Part shown: piece by piece, positions 1 through 6,996 of the stretch | Position numbering within the stretch: the stretch's first letter is position 1 | Layout of the letters: the number at the start of each line of letters is the position of its first letter | Assembly (NCBI GenBank): GCA_002307175.1 | Contig: DBTS01000023.1 | Coordinates: 14,438-37,701, forward strand | Source of the DNA: Rhodocyclaceae bacterium UBA1310 | GTDB taxonomy: Bacteria; Pseudomonadota; Gammaproteobacteria; Burkholderiales; Rhodocyclaceae | Direction of reading: 5' to 3' | DNA length: 23,264 nt | Notes under the pieces: generated by a model | What the model was told of the DNA's origin: nothing | Databases searched by the model: none | Seen by the model: the letters and a program-made list of their open reading frames with translations, nothing else | Position numbers and translations under genes: made by a program

Positions 1-794
1 ACAACGGCTTCACGCACCAGGACCCGGGTTTCATTGATCACGTGGTCAACAAGAAGGCCGGTGTGGTGCGCGTCTATCTGCCACCCGACGCCAACTGCCT
101 GCTCTCGGTGATGGATCACTGCCTGCGCAGCCGCCACTACGTTAACGTCGTTATCGCCGGCAAGCACCCAGCCCCGCAATGGCTGGGCATGGATGCCGCG
201 ATCAAGCATTGCACCGAAGGCATCGGTATCTGGCAGTGGGCCAGCAACGATCAGGGCATGACCCCCGATCTGGTCATGGCCTGCTGCGGTGACGTGCCGA
301 CGCTGGAAACGCTCGCGGCGGTCTCCATCCTGCGCGAACATTTTCCGGACCTGAAAATTCGCGTGGTCAATGTGGTGGACCTGATGCGGCTTCAACCGCA
401 CACAGAGCATCCACATGGCCTCAGCGATATGGACTTTGATGAGCTCTTCACGCGCGACAAACCCGTGATCTTTGCCTATCACGCCTATCCCTGGCTGATT
501 CACCGCCTGACCTACCGGCGCTGCAACCACCACAACATTCATGTGCGTGGCTACAAGGAAGAGGGCACCATCACCACCCCGTTTGACATGACCGTACTCA
601 ACGAGCTGGACCGCTTTCATCTGGTCATGGACGCCATCGACCGCTTGCCCCAGACCGGCGACAAGGGTATCTGCCTCAAGTTGCAGCTCAAGGACAAGCT
701 GTTCGAGCATCGCCAGTACATCAACCGGAACGGGCAGGACATGCCCGAGATACGCAACTGGCAATGGCCGGTGGAAAAAGGTGGCGGCGCATGA
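1..794 (+). CDS. xfp: Phosphoketolase, C-terminal part (5' end outside window)
   Basis: This is the 3' end of a phosphoketolase gene. The enzyme is thiamine-diphosphate dependent and cleaves xylulose-5-phosphate and/or fructose-6-phosphate to acetyl phosphate plus an aldose phosphate in the cytoplasm. The frame is open from base 3 with no start codon needed, and begins with the typical NGFTHQDPGFIDHVVNKK segment. The remainder matches the C-terminal phosphoketolase domain: PDANCLLSV, the VIAGKHPAPQWL segment, GIWQWASND, MACCGDVPTLE, the segment HAYPWLIHRLTYRR, and GTITTPFDMTVLN near the end. About 263 residues of an expected roughly 800 are present. It is followed after 10 bases by a small gene and then a class I aldolase, which points to a sugar-phosphate operon. 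The family is certain; Xfp versus Xpk substrate preference cannot be told from this part. Confidence 0.95.
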   Translation, partial: NGFTHQDPGFIDHVVNKKAGVVRVYLPPDANCLLSVMDHCLRSRHYVNVVIAGKHPAPQWLGMDAAIKHCTEGIGIWQWASNDQGMTPDLVMACCGDVPTLETLAAVSILREHFPDLKIRVVNVVDLMRLQPHTEHPHGLSDMDFDELFTRDKPVIFAYHAYPWLIHRLTYRRCNHHNIHVRGYKEEGTITTPFDMTVLNELDRFHLVMDAIDRLPQTGDKGICLKLQLKDKLFEHRQYINRNGQDMPEIRNWQWPVEKGGGA

Positions 795-804
795 GGGATA
801 GCAC

Positions 805-999
805 ATGAGCAGCATGGAAGAGCAGGAGATGATTGCCCATCAGGGCGAACTGGCCGCCGACGTGCAGAATCTGCTGGAAAAGTACCGCTCCATCTTCGCT
901 TGGGACATTCCCGAGCTTGATGTTGCGCAGGCCGACCGGCTTATCCTGGCGGCGCTGCGCGAGGCGCTCAGTGCGGTCGAAATGAGAATTTCCGCATGA
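805..999 (+). CDS. Small protein of unknown function (64 aa) between phosphoketolase and aldolase
   Basis: I do not recognise this protein. It is 64 residues, acidic at the N-terminus (MSSMEEQEM), with two predicted amphipathic helical stretches (roughly residues 14-27 and 40-60), no cysteine, no signal peptide and no membrane segment. Reality is supported by the context: a plausible ribosome site (AGGGA, about 7 bases upstream), only 10 bases from the phosphoketolase stop, and a 4-base ATGA overlap with the aldolase start, which implies translational coupling. Internal ATG codons at 814 and 832 are alternative starts. It could be a small partner or regulator of one of the flanking enzymes, but nothing in the sequence shows this. 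Confidence 0.7.
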   Translation: MSSMEEQEMIAHQGELAADVQNLLEKYRSIFAWDIPELDVAQADRLILAALREALSAVEMRISA

Positions 1000-2027
1000 G
1001 CAAGCCACATGATCAGGCTCTGACCGACATCGCCCACGCCATGCTTGTCGAAAGCAAGGGTCTGCTGGCGATGGATGAGAGCACAGGCACCTGCAACAGG
1101 CGCTTTGCCAGCCTGAACATTCCGCAGACAGCAGAAGCGCGCCGTGACTGGCGGGAACTGCTGGTGACCACGTCCGGGCTGGAGGAGTGCATCAGTGGTG
1201 CAATCCTCTTCGATGAAACCTTCCGGCAGAAATTGTGCGATGGGCGCTCTTTTGTGAAAGCACTTGAGGATGCCAACATAATTCCGGGAATCAAGGTTGA
1301 TATCGGCGCCACCGATCTGGCGGGGCATGCGGGCGAAAAAGTCACCGAAGGGCTTGATGGATTGCGCGGGAGGCTGCGGGAATACGCCGATATGGGCGCG
1401 CGCTTTGCGAAGTGGCGCGCAGTCATTGTCATTGGTGAAGGCTTGCCGGGCAGGGTCGGTATCGACGTCAATGCGCATGCCCTGGCGCGCTATGCGGCGC
1501 TCTGCCAGGAAGTCGGGCTGGTGCCCATCATAGAGCCCGAAGTGCTCATGGATGGCACCCATGATCTCGGGCGCTGTCTTGAGGTCAGCGAGGAAGTGCA
1601 GCGCAGCGTTTTCAGGCAGCTCCACTTTCAGGGGGTGAGGCTGGAAGGCGCCATCCTGAAGCCGAACATGGTGTTGCCCGGCATTGGCTGTGCCATCCAG
1701 AATACGCCTGAAGAAATTGCCGACGCCACGGTGCAGTCACTTCTCCGCACGGTACCACCCGGTCTGCCCGGCATTGCTTTTCTCTCCGGCGGCCAGACTC
1801 CCGAACTCGCCACGGCGCGGCTCAACGCCATGCATGTGCGTTTCAAGTCACAACTGCCGTGGGCGCTCACCTTTTCATTCTCGCGGGCCCTGCAGCAATC
1901 TGCGCTGGCCCTGTGGCATGGCGAAGCGGCCAAGCGCATTCATGCCCAGGAATCCCTGCTGCATCGCGCGCGTTGCAATCAGGCCGCGTTGCGCGGGCAA
2001 TACAGCGCCCGGATGGAGCAGGAGTAG
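996..2027 (+). CDS. Class I fructose-bisphosphate aldolase
   Basis: A Schiff-base (metal-independent) aldolase that reversibly cleaves fructose-1,6-bisphosphate to dihydroxyacetone phosphate and glyceraldehyde-3-phosphate in the cytoplasm. The protein has 343 residues, close to the usual 340-360. Recognisable active-site segments in order are LLAMDEST (Asp27), PGIKVD (Lys100), RFAKWRAV (Lys139), PIIEPEVL (Glu180), the Schiff-base lysine in GAILKPNMVLPG (Lys222), and the phosphate-binding loop FLSGGQ. The ATG overlaps the preceding stop as ATGA, so its translation is probably coupled to the small upstream gene. Together with phosphoketolase this gives a fructose-phosphate-consuming node. No clear intrinsic terminator follows; the 220-base gap before the next gene is described separately. 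Confidence 0.95.
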   Translation: MSKPHDQALTDIAHAMLVESKGLLAMDESTGTCNRRFASLNIPQTAEARRDWRELLVTTSGLEECISGAILFDETFRQKLCDGRSFVKALEDANIIPGIKVDIGATDLAGHAGEKVTEGLDGLRGRLREYADMGARFAKWRAVIVIGEGLPGRVGIDVNAHALARYAALCQEVGLVPIIEPEVLMDGTHDLGRCLEVSEEVQRSVFRQLHFQGVRLEGAILKPNMVLPGIGCAIQNTPEEIADATVQSLLRTVPPGLPGIAFLSGGQTPELATARLNAMHVRFKSQLPWALTFSFSRALQQSALALWHGEAAKRIHAQESLLHRARCNQAALRGQYSARMEQE

Positions 2028-2129
2028 CCCTTCACGATCAGGGGGATTACCGGGGCACGACAAAAATGGGGGGGAATGATTCTGCGCCATATCGGTGTGC
2101 CACGGTGAGTAAGCAATAGAACCAATTCC

Positions 2130-2208
2130 GATAAGCTTATCCAAAAAATTTTCCCTCATTTTTTGAATATCTATACATAAAACTTTGTTCTTTCGTCGTC
2201 CGTACGGA
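2130..2208. promoter_or_regulatory. AT-rich regulatory region with two perfect palindromes upstream of SBP1
   Basis: The gap 2028-2247 holds no gene. It contains a 12-base perfect palindrome GATAAGCTTATC (2130-2141), then an AT-rich stretch, then a 10-base perfect palindrome TCCGTACGGA (2199-2208) ending 25 bases before the SBP1 ribosome site. The AT-rich stretch between them is the likely promoter (TATACAT around 2173-2179 is a possible -10), but no convincing -35/-10 pair stands out. The palindromes are candidate operators for a substrate-responsive regulator. No regulator gene lies in the window, so this is inference. Confidence 0.35.
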
Positions 2209-2247
2209 AACCTCTAAAGTGTGTCGGTCTATCAGGAGGAGATTCCG

Positions 2248-3828
2248 ATGCAAGGACGGTTTTTACGAAAGTTTCTGGGTGTGCTGACGCTCACCACATG
2301 CATGGTGGCATCGGGTGGTGTGCTTGCCACACCCGTGGCGGGAGGTATCCTGAATTGGGTGGGTACGCCGGAACCTTCATCACTGGTGCCGTTGGTGACG
2401 ACTGCCGGAGGCAATTGCGATATCGGGCCGAAGGTTGTTGAAGGTTTGCTGACTTATGACGATCAGCTGAATCCAAAGCCTTTGCTTGCGACCGACTGGT
2501 CCGTCAGCAAGGATGGCCTGCAGTACCGTTTCGCCCTCAGAAAAGGGGTGAAGTGGCATGACGGAAAACCCTTCACTTCGGCAGATGTGGCGTTCTCAAT
2601 CCTCACGCTCAGGCAATATCACCCGCGAGGCAAGGCCACCTTCCAGAATGTCACCGAAGTCCGGACGCCTGATCCCTATACTGCGATCATCGTGCTCTCC
2701 CAGCCCGCTCCCTACCTGCTGACGGCACTGGCGAGCACCGAGTCCCCTATCGTGCCGAAGCATCTCTACGAAGGCACAGACATCGTCAACAACAAGTACA
2801 GCTCTGCGCCTGTGGGCACTGGCCCCTTTATTTTCAAGCAATGGGTGCGTGGCAGTTATGTGGAACTGGTGCGTAATCCGGATTACTGGGATAAACCCAA
2901 GCCCTACCTGGACAAGATTTTCGTGCGTTTTATTCCAGACCCCGCCGCACGGGCGCTGGCTTTCGAAACCGGCGCTGCAGATCTCGGCCTGCAAGCCATC
3001 CCGCTTTCCGATGTTGAGCGCTTCAAGAGCCTTCCCGCATTCGGCATCGACACCAAGAGCTCGCCTTACCTGGGGACGCAACAGCAGCTCTATTTCAATT
3101 TTGACAATGCCATTCTGCAAAAGCGCGAGGTGCGCCACGCACTGGCGCAGGCACTGGATCTGCAGGCCTTCAACAAGGTGGTCTGGTATGGCTATGGACA
3201 GGTTTCGCCGGCAGCCATCGGGCCGCTGATCGCAAAATATCACGATGCAACGCAAAAATATCTGCCGTTCAATCCGCTCCAGGCAGAAAAGGAACTCGAC
3301 GCAGCGGGCTATCCGCGCAGTGCTGACGGTACCCGCTTCAAGTTGCGTCTGCTGATCGACCCCTGGGTGGCGCGTCAGGCGGCGGATTTCGTGCGTCAGT
3401 CGCTGATCAAGGTGGGCGTTGGCGTGACGGTCGAGACCTATGATTTCGCCACGTTTACCACCAAGACCTACAACGAGCGGGCGTTTGATCTGGTGCTTGA
3501 GGGGCTCTCGAACATGTTCGATCCGGTGGTCGGGGTGCAGAGGATCTTCTGGTCCAAAGCCATCAAGCCGGGGATCCCTTTCGTCAACCCCGCCCACTAT
3601 GTGAATCCGGCGGTTGATCATCTTCTCGAAGAGGCAGCAGTGGAGATCGATCAGGACAAGCGTCGCAGCCTGTACCTGGAGTTCCAGCGGCTTGCTGCGA
3701 ATGATGTGGCCTCCATTGAACTGGGTGCCAGCCCGCAGGTCACGATCTACTCCCGCAAAGTGAAGAACTACGCACCCACAGCAGAAGGTCTGCGTGGCAG
3801 CTTCGCAGAGCTGTACATCGAAAAGTAA
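2248..3828 (+). CDS. ABC transporter family 5 solute-binding protein (DppA/OppA-like), SBP1
   Basis: A periplasmic binding protein of the peptide/nickel/opine class that would deliver ligand to a Dpp-type ABC importer. The ATG at 2248 is chosen because AGGAGGA (2234-2240) lies just upstream; the GTG at 2221 precedes that site and would bury it in the coding region. The 526-residue protein has an Arg/Lys N-terminus, a hydrophobic core and probable signal peptidase I cleavage after GVLA (about residue 27). Family hallmarks follow: VEGLLTYD, an SKDGLQYRFALRKGVKWHDG segment, FTSADVAFSIL, PVGTGPFIFKQW and NPDYWDKPKPYLDKI. No permease is adjacent. It is a close paralogue of SBP2 (5256-6839, - strand), about four in five residues identical by eye, and shares the TTAGGNCDIGPK segment with it. 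It probably works with the DppBC-DF genes at 12446-16008. Confidence 0.95.
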   Translation: MQGRFLRKFLGVLTLTTCMVASGGVLATPVAGGILNWVGTPEPSSLVPLVTTAGGNCDIGPKVVEGLLTYDDQLNPKPLLATDWSVSKDGLQYRFALRKGVKWHDGKPFTSADVAFSILTLRQYHPRGKATFQNVTEVRTPDPYTAIIVLSQPAPYLLTALASTESPIVPKHLYEGTDIVNNKYSSAPVGTGPFIFKQWVRGSYVELVRNPDYWDKPKPYLDKIFVRFIPDPAARALAFETGAADLGLQAIPLSDVERFKSLPAFGIDTKSSPYLGTQQQLYFNFDNAILQKREVRHALAQALDLQAFNKVVWYGYGQVSPAAIGPLIAKYHDATQKYLPFNPLQAEKELDAAGYPRSADGTRFKLRLLIDPWVARQAADFVRQSLIKVGVGVTVETYDFATFTTKTYNERAFDLVLEGLSNMFDPVVGVQRIFWSKAIKPGIPFVNPAHYVNPAVDHLLEEAAVEIDQDKRRSLYLEFQRLAANDVASIELGASPQVTIYSRKVKNYAPTAEGLRGSFAELYIEK

Positions 3829-3841
3829 AACGTTTTCAATC

Positions 3842-3863
3842 CGTACGGGCCTCTGCCCGTACG
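3842..3863 (+). terminator. Perfect 9-bp hairpin between SBP1 and the AhpD-like gene
   Basis: CGTACGGGC, tetraloop CTCT, GCCCGTACG, starting 14 bases after the SBP1 stop. No T-run follows, so a full intrinsic terminator is unlikely. Hairpins in this position, between a binding-protein gene and downstream genes of its operon, commonly protect the upstream mRNA or cause partial termination so that binding protein exceeds the other products. The core CCGTACGG also occurs in the palindrome upstream of SBP1. Confidence 0.55.
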
Positions 3864-3904
3864 AATCGGCTCACCCCATTGATTCAGCTGTAAAGGAAAT
3901 GAAC

Positions 3905-4420
3905 ATGGCACTTATCCAGCCAGTGAAGGATTCGGATGTACTCGACGCAGAAAGACGCCACGCTTACGAAGAAGAGATAGAGCGCGCCGGCATGCTGACC
4001 AACATGAAAGGGACGACATTGCTGTCGCTGGCGGTTCATCAGGCCTACGCAAGCTCCTACCTGATCAAGGAAGAACTCATAAAATTGCTGGGCAAGCGCG
4101 CATTCGCCGTATATGCCCACGCGATTTCAAACTCTTCCGGCTGTCTGCTGTGTTCCACTTACTTCAGGCGCGAATTGCGCAATCTGAAAGTGGACCCCAA
4201 AGACTTTGAACCTACGCCGCGCGAACAGATCCTGATGGAGTTGGGGCTGGCGATCGGCGGGCGCAAGATGAATCTCAACTCTGATTTGTGGGGAAGTCTG
4301 AAGGCAGAGTTTTCGGAGCAGGACATCGTCAATCTCGTAGGATTTGGCGGCAAGATGGTTGCCACCAACATCTTCAACAGCATTCTCGAAGTTGATCTCG
4401 ATCCTTATCTGACGGTTTGA
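3905..4420 (+). CDS. AhpD-like / carboxymuconolactone decarboxylase superfamily protein
   Basis: A 171-residue, probably cytoplasmic, mostly helical protein. The N-terminal half carries SSGCLLCSTYF with a CxxC pair (Cys80, Cys83) at the place where AhpD-type proteins have their redox cysteines. The C-terminal half ends in a helix (IFNSILEVDLDPYL) resembling the family's FNRLADALGVPLDP ending. The histidine that follows the second cysteine by four residues in many AhpD proteins is Phe87 here, so classical peroxidase relay chemistry is doubtful. The ATG at 3905 is preferred because AAAGGAA lies about 7 bases upstream; ATG 3899 is an alternative that overlaps this site. The racemase-like gene follows 3 bases after the stop, so the two products probably act together. 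The exact reaction is unknown. Confidence 0.65.
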   Translation: MALIQPVKDSDVLDAERRHAYEEEIERAGMLTNMKGTTLLSLAVHQAYASSYLIKEELIKLLGKRAFAVYAHAISNSSGCLLCSTYFRRELRNLKVDPKDFEPTPREQILMELGLAIGGRKMNLNSDLWGSLKAEFSEQDIVNLVGFGGKMVATNIFNSILEVDLDPYLTV

Positions 4421-4423
4421 GCC

Positions 4424-5137
4424 ATGCCCGGAAAAAACTACTATGGTGTGTCCATCGGCGTGCTGATGGTCAATACACGTTTCAGGCGTTTCGTCGGCGA
4501 CATCGGCAATGCGCGGACCTGGTCTTTCCCCGTGCAGTACAAAGTGGTGGAAGCGGCGCGTGCGGCGGATATGGTGGCGCTGGAATCGGCAAATCTCCTC
4601 GAGCCCTTCAAGGCGGCAGCTGCCGAACTGGTGGATGAGGGCGTGGATGGCATCGTCACGACCTGTGGTTTCCTTGCCCTGTATCAGCAGGAACTGGTGG
4701 AGCACGCAGGTGTGCCGGTGGTCACCAGTGCCTTGTTGCAGGTGCCGTGGGTGCGCCGGCTGCTGCCTGTGGCGAAAGAGGTTGCGGTGCTGACCTACAA
4801 CGCCCAGGCGCTGGGCCCACGCCATCTGCATGCTGTTGGGGTGACAGATGCTGTGCCGGTGTTTGGCATGCCGCAAGATTCTGATTTTGTGCGCTCGATT
4901 CGCGACGGGGATGACAGTGTGCCGTTCGAAGTCTTGCGCGGCGAGGTGCTGGCTGTCGTCTCCGACTATCTGGCCAGCCATCCGCAGACCGGAGCGCTGG
5001 TGCTTGAGTGTACCAATCTCACACCCTTCAGCAGCGACATCCAGCAGCGCTTCGGGATTCCCGTGTTCGATATGGTGACCCTGGTCAACTGGTTTCACCA
5101 CGGGCTCAACGCAACACGGTTCCCTCGCGGCGATTGA
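4424..5137 (+). CDS. Aspartate/glutamate racemase superfamily protein
   Basis: A 237-residue, cofactor-independent two-cysteine enzyme of the Asp/Glu/hydantoin racemase superfamily. The two catalytic cysteines sit in the expected contexts, VTTCGFL (Cys81) and VLECTNLTPF (Cys196), one in each half of the pseudo-symmetric fold. Members racemise amino acids or hydantoins, isomerise maleate or decarboxylate arylmalonates; the pair of cysteines argues for racemase or isomerase chemistry over decarboxylase. It starts 3 bases after the AhpD-like stop and ends just before a strong terminator, so it closes the SBP1 operon. A D-amino-acid dehydrogenase-like gene at the end of the larger operon (17810) makes conversion of an L- to a D-amino acid an attractive role, but the substrate is not shown by the sequence. 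Confidence 0.85.
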   Translation: MPGKNYYGVSIGVLMVNTRFRRFVGDIGNARTWSFPVQYKVVEAARAADMVALESANLLEPFKAAAAELVDEGVDGIVTTCGFLALYQQELVEHAGVPVVTSALLQVPWVRRLLPVAKEVAVLTYNAQALGPRHLHAVGVTDAVPVFGMPQDSDFVRSIRDGDDSVPFEVLRGEVLAVVSDYLASHPQTGALVLECTNLTPFSSDIQQRFGIPVFDMVTLVNWFHHGLNATRFPRGD

Positions 5138-5162
5138 TGTGGCTGGAGCAGGGGGCAGGGAG

Positions 5163-5191
5163 AACCGGGGAATCGCTTCCCCGGTTTTTTT
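5163..5191 (+). terminator. Strong rho-independent terminator after the racemase gene
   Basis: A 10-bp perfect stem AACCGGGGAA / TTCCCCGGTT with loop TCGC (5173-5176) runs into seven T residues (5185-5191). It lies 25 bases after the racemase stop and closes the 2248-5137 operon. The reverse strand has no T-tract, so it should act only on + strand transcription and shields the convergent SBP2 gene. Confidence 0.93.
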
Positions 5192-5255
5192 GTATCTCCA
5201 TGCCTTGTTGAAGACGCAGGCGCAGGGGCGATACTCCCGGCCTGCATCATCAGGC

Positions 5256-6839
5256 CTACTTTTCCAGATACAGATCCGAGAAACTCCCCCGCATGCCTTC
5301 TGCTGTCGGAGCGTAGTTCTTCACCTTCTTGGCGAGCACGGTGATTTGCGGGTTGGCGCCAAATTCAATAGAAGGGATATCCTGTGCGACCACGTGCTGA
5401 AACTCCAGATAGAGTTGGCGTCGCTTGACGGGATCAACTTCCACTGCGGCAGCTTCCAGCAGCCTGTCGACTTCCGGGTTGACGTAGTGGGCCGGGTTGG
5501 CAAAGGGGGTGCCGATCTGGAAGGCCTTTGACCAGAACGCCCGCTGGATGCCGACCACGGGATCGAACATGTTCGAGAGCGCTTCCAGCGTCATGTCGAA
5601 AGCACGGTCTGTATAGGCTTTCGTCACGTAAGTAGCGAAGTCGTAGTTTTCAATGGTCACGGCAACACCAATCCTGGCCAGCGACTGGCGCACGAAATCC
5701 GCCGCCTGACGCACCTGGAAAGGGTTGATGAGCAGACGCAGACGGAAACGCACCCCATCCGCCCCGCGCGGATAGCCCGCCGCATCCAGCTCACGTTCGG
5801 CCTGCTGGGGGTTGAAGGGGAGGTACTTCTGGCTTGCATCGTGGTATTTCTCGATCAGTGGCCCCACCGCAGCCGGAGAAACCTGCCCGTAGCCATACCA
5901 GACCACTTTATTGAAGGCGTTCAGATCCAGTGCCTGGGCCAGTGCGTGGCGTACCGGGCGCTTCTGCAAGACCGGGTTGTCGAGGTTGAAGTAGAGCTGA
6001 TGCTGGCTGCCCAGATACGGGGATCCATGTGAGTCCAGCGTGAAGCCGGGCAGGTGTTTGAAACGTTCCACGTCGGAGAGCGGGATGGCTTGCAGCCCCA
6101 GATCCGCATTTCCGGTTTCGAAGGCCAGGGCGCGTGCCGCCGCGTCCGGGATGAAGCGCACGAAGATCTTGTCCAGATAGGGCTTGGGTTTGTCCCAGTA
6201 ATCCGGATTGCGATCAAGTTCGACGTAGCTGCCGCGTACCCATTGCTTGAACAAAAAGGGGCCCGTGCCGATGGGTTCCGAGTTGTACTTGTTGTTGACG
6301 ATATCCGTGCCTTCGTAGAGGTGTTTTGGCACGATGGGCGATTCGGTGCTGGCCAGCGCGGTGAGCAGATAGGGCGCGGGTTTTGCCAGGATAATGATGG
6401 CGGTATAAGGATCGGGGGTTTTCACCTCGGCCACATTCTGAAACGTGGCTTTGCCGCGCGGGTGGTACTGCTTGAGCGTGAGTATGGAGAAGGCCACATC
6501 CGCGGACGTGAAGTCTTTGCCGTCGTGCCATTTCACGCCGTGCCGCAGGGTGAAGCGATACTGCAGCCCGTCCTTGCTGACGGACCATGCCGTCGCCAGC
6601 AGCGGCTTCGGATTGAGCTGCTGATCATAGGTCAGCAGACCCTCCACAATCTTCGGGCCAATATCGCAGTTGCCGCCGGCTGTCGTGGTCAGCGGCACGA
6701 TGGAGGCCGGTTCCGGGGTTTCAATCCAGTTGAGCTGACCGCCTGCACGCGGCGCGCCCATGGCGCTTGTGCAGGTAAGGCCGTACAGCAGGACTGCAAA
6801 TAAGTGTGTCAGCAGGCATGAGGTGTTTCGCCGGACCAT
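5256..6839 (-). CDS. ABC transporter family 5 solute-binding protein (DppA/OppA-like), SBP2
   Basis: A second periplasmic binding protein, 527 residues, start at the ATG whose reverse complement is at 6837-6839. TTGGAGACTTCC directly upstream gives a GGAGA ribosome site; the TTG at 6851 would be inside it. A signal peptide (MVRRN then hydrophobic residues, cleavage near SAMGA about residue 29) is followed by the same family hallmarks as SBP1: VEGLLTYDQQLNPKPLLAT, KDGLQYRF, RHGVKWHDG, NKYNSEPIGTGPF. It is nearly colinear with SBP1 and carries the same TTAGGNCDIGPK segment, so both probably bind the same kind of ligand. It is a single-gene unit on the - strand, divergent from the nine-gene operon at 6997 and convergent with the racemase gene. 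A short GGCCTG-CAGGCC hairpin (5239-5256) overlaps its stop but has no T-tract. Confidence 0.95.
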   Translation of the reverse strand: MVRRNTSCLLTHLFAVLLYGLTCTSAMGAPRAGGQLNWIETPEPASIVPLTTTAGGNCDIGPKIVEGLLTYDQQLNPKPLLATAWSVSKDGLQYRFTLRHGVKWHDGKDFTSADVAFSILTLKQYHPRGKATFQNVAEVKTPDPYTAIIILAKPAPYLLTALASTESPIVPKHLYEGTDIVNNKYNSEPIGTGPFLFKQWVRGSYVELDRNPDYWDKPKPYLDKIFVRFIPDAAARALAFETGNADLGLQAIPLSDVERFKHLPGFTLDSHGSPYLGSQHQLYFNLDNPVLQKRPVRHALAQALDLNAFNKVVWYGYGQVSPAAVGPLIEKYHDASQKYLPFNPQQAERELDAAGYPRGADGVRFRLRLLINPFQVRQAADFVRQSLARIGVAVTIENYDFATYVTKAYTDRAFDMTLEALSNMFDPVVGIQRAFWSKAFQIGTPFANPAHYVNPEVDRLLEAAAVEVDPVKRRQLYLEFQHVVAQDIPSIEFGANPQITVLAKKVKNYAPTAEGMRGSFSDLYLEK

Positions 6840-6996
6840 GGAAGTCTCCAAATATAGAAGACAATCATTTCAGGGAAAAACCCGGCACAAGGCAAAGACG
6901 GATATCTGATATGCATTGGTGTGAAATCCGTGATTGATTTATGGGCATAAGAATATGAATTTAATTTAGAAGGGCCGGGCCGCCATCGCCCTTAGC
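6840..6996. promoter_or_regulatory. Divergent intergenic region between SBP2 and the nine-gene operon
   Basis: 157 bases separate two diverging start codons, so both promoters and any shared operator must lie here. The part 6900-6966 is conspicuously AT-rich. I could not pick a single convincing -35/-10 pair for either side. A short inverted repeat AAGGGC (6970-6975) / GCCCTT (6989-6994) lies directly before the reductase start and could mask it in the mRNA. No clear Shine-Dalgarno site is visible before that start. Confidence 0.45.

Noticed and set aside
840..1625. - strand open frame of 261 codons opposite the small gene and aldolase
   Set aside because: It opposes the aldolase catalytic region and has no recognisable motif.
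2596..3621. Long open frame on the - strand (341 codons) opposite SBP1; similar long antisense frames at 4127-5101, 7681-8925, 9333-10523, 11532-12329 and 12506-13240
   Set aside because: They lie wholly opposite well-identified genes, their translations are rich in His/Arg/Gln with no domain pattern, and they have no plausible ribosome sites. They are by-products of GC-biased codon use.
5239..5256. GGCCTG-CATCAT-CAGGCC hairpin as the terminator of SBP2
   Set aside because: The stem is only 6 bp, overlaps the stop codon and has no T-tract on the - strand.
6054..6803. + strand open frame of 249 codons inside SBP2
   Set aside because: It is the reverse image of the SBP2 gene, with no family motif and no ribosome site.
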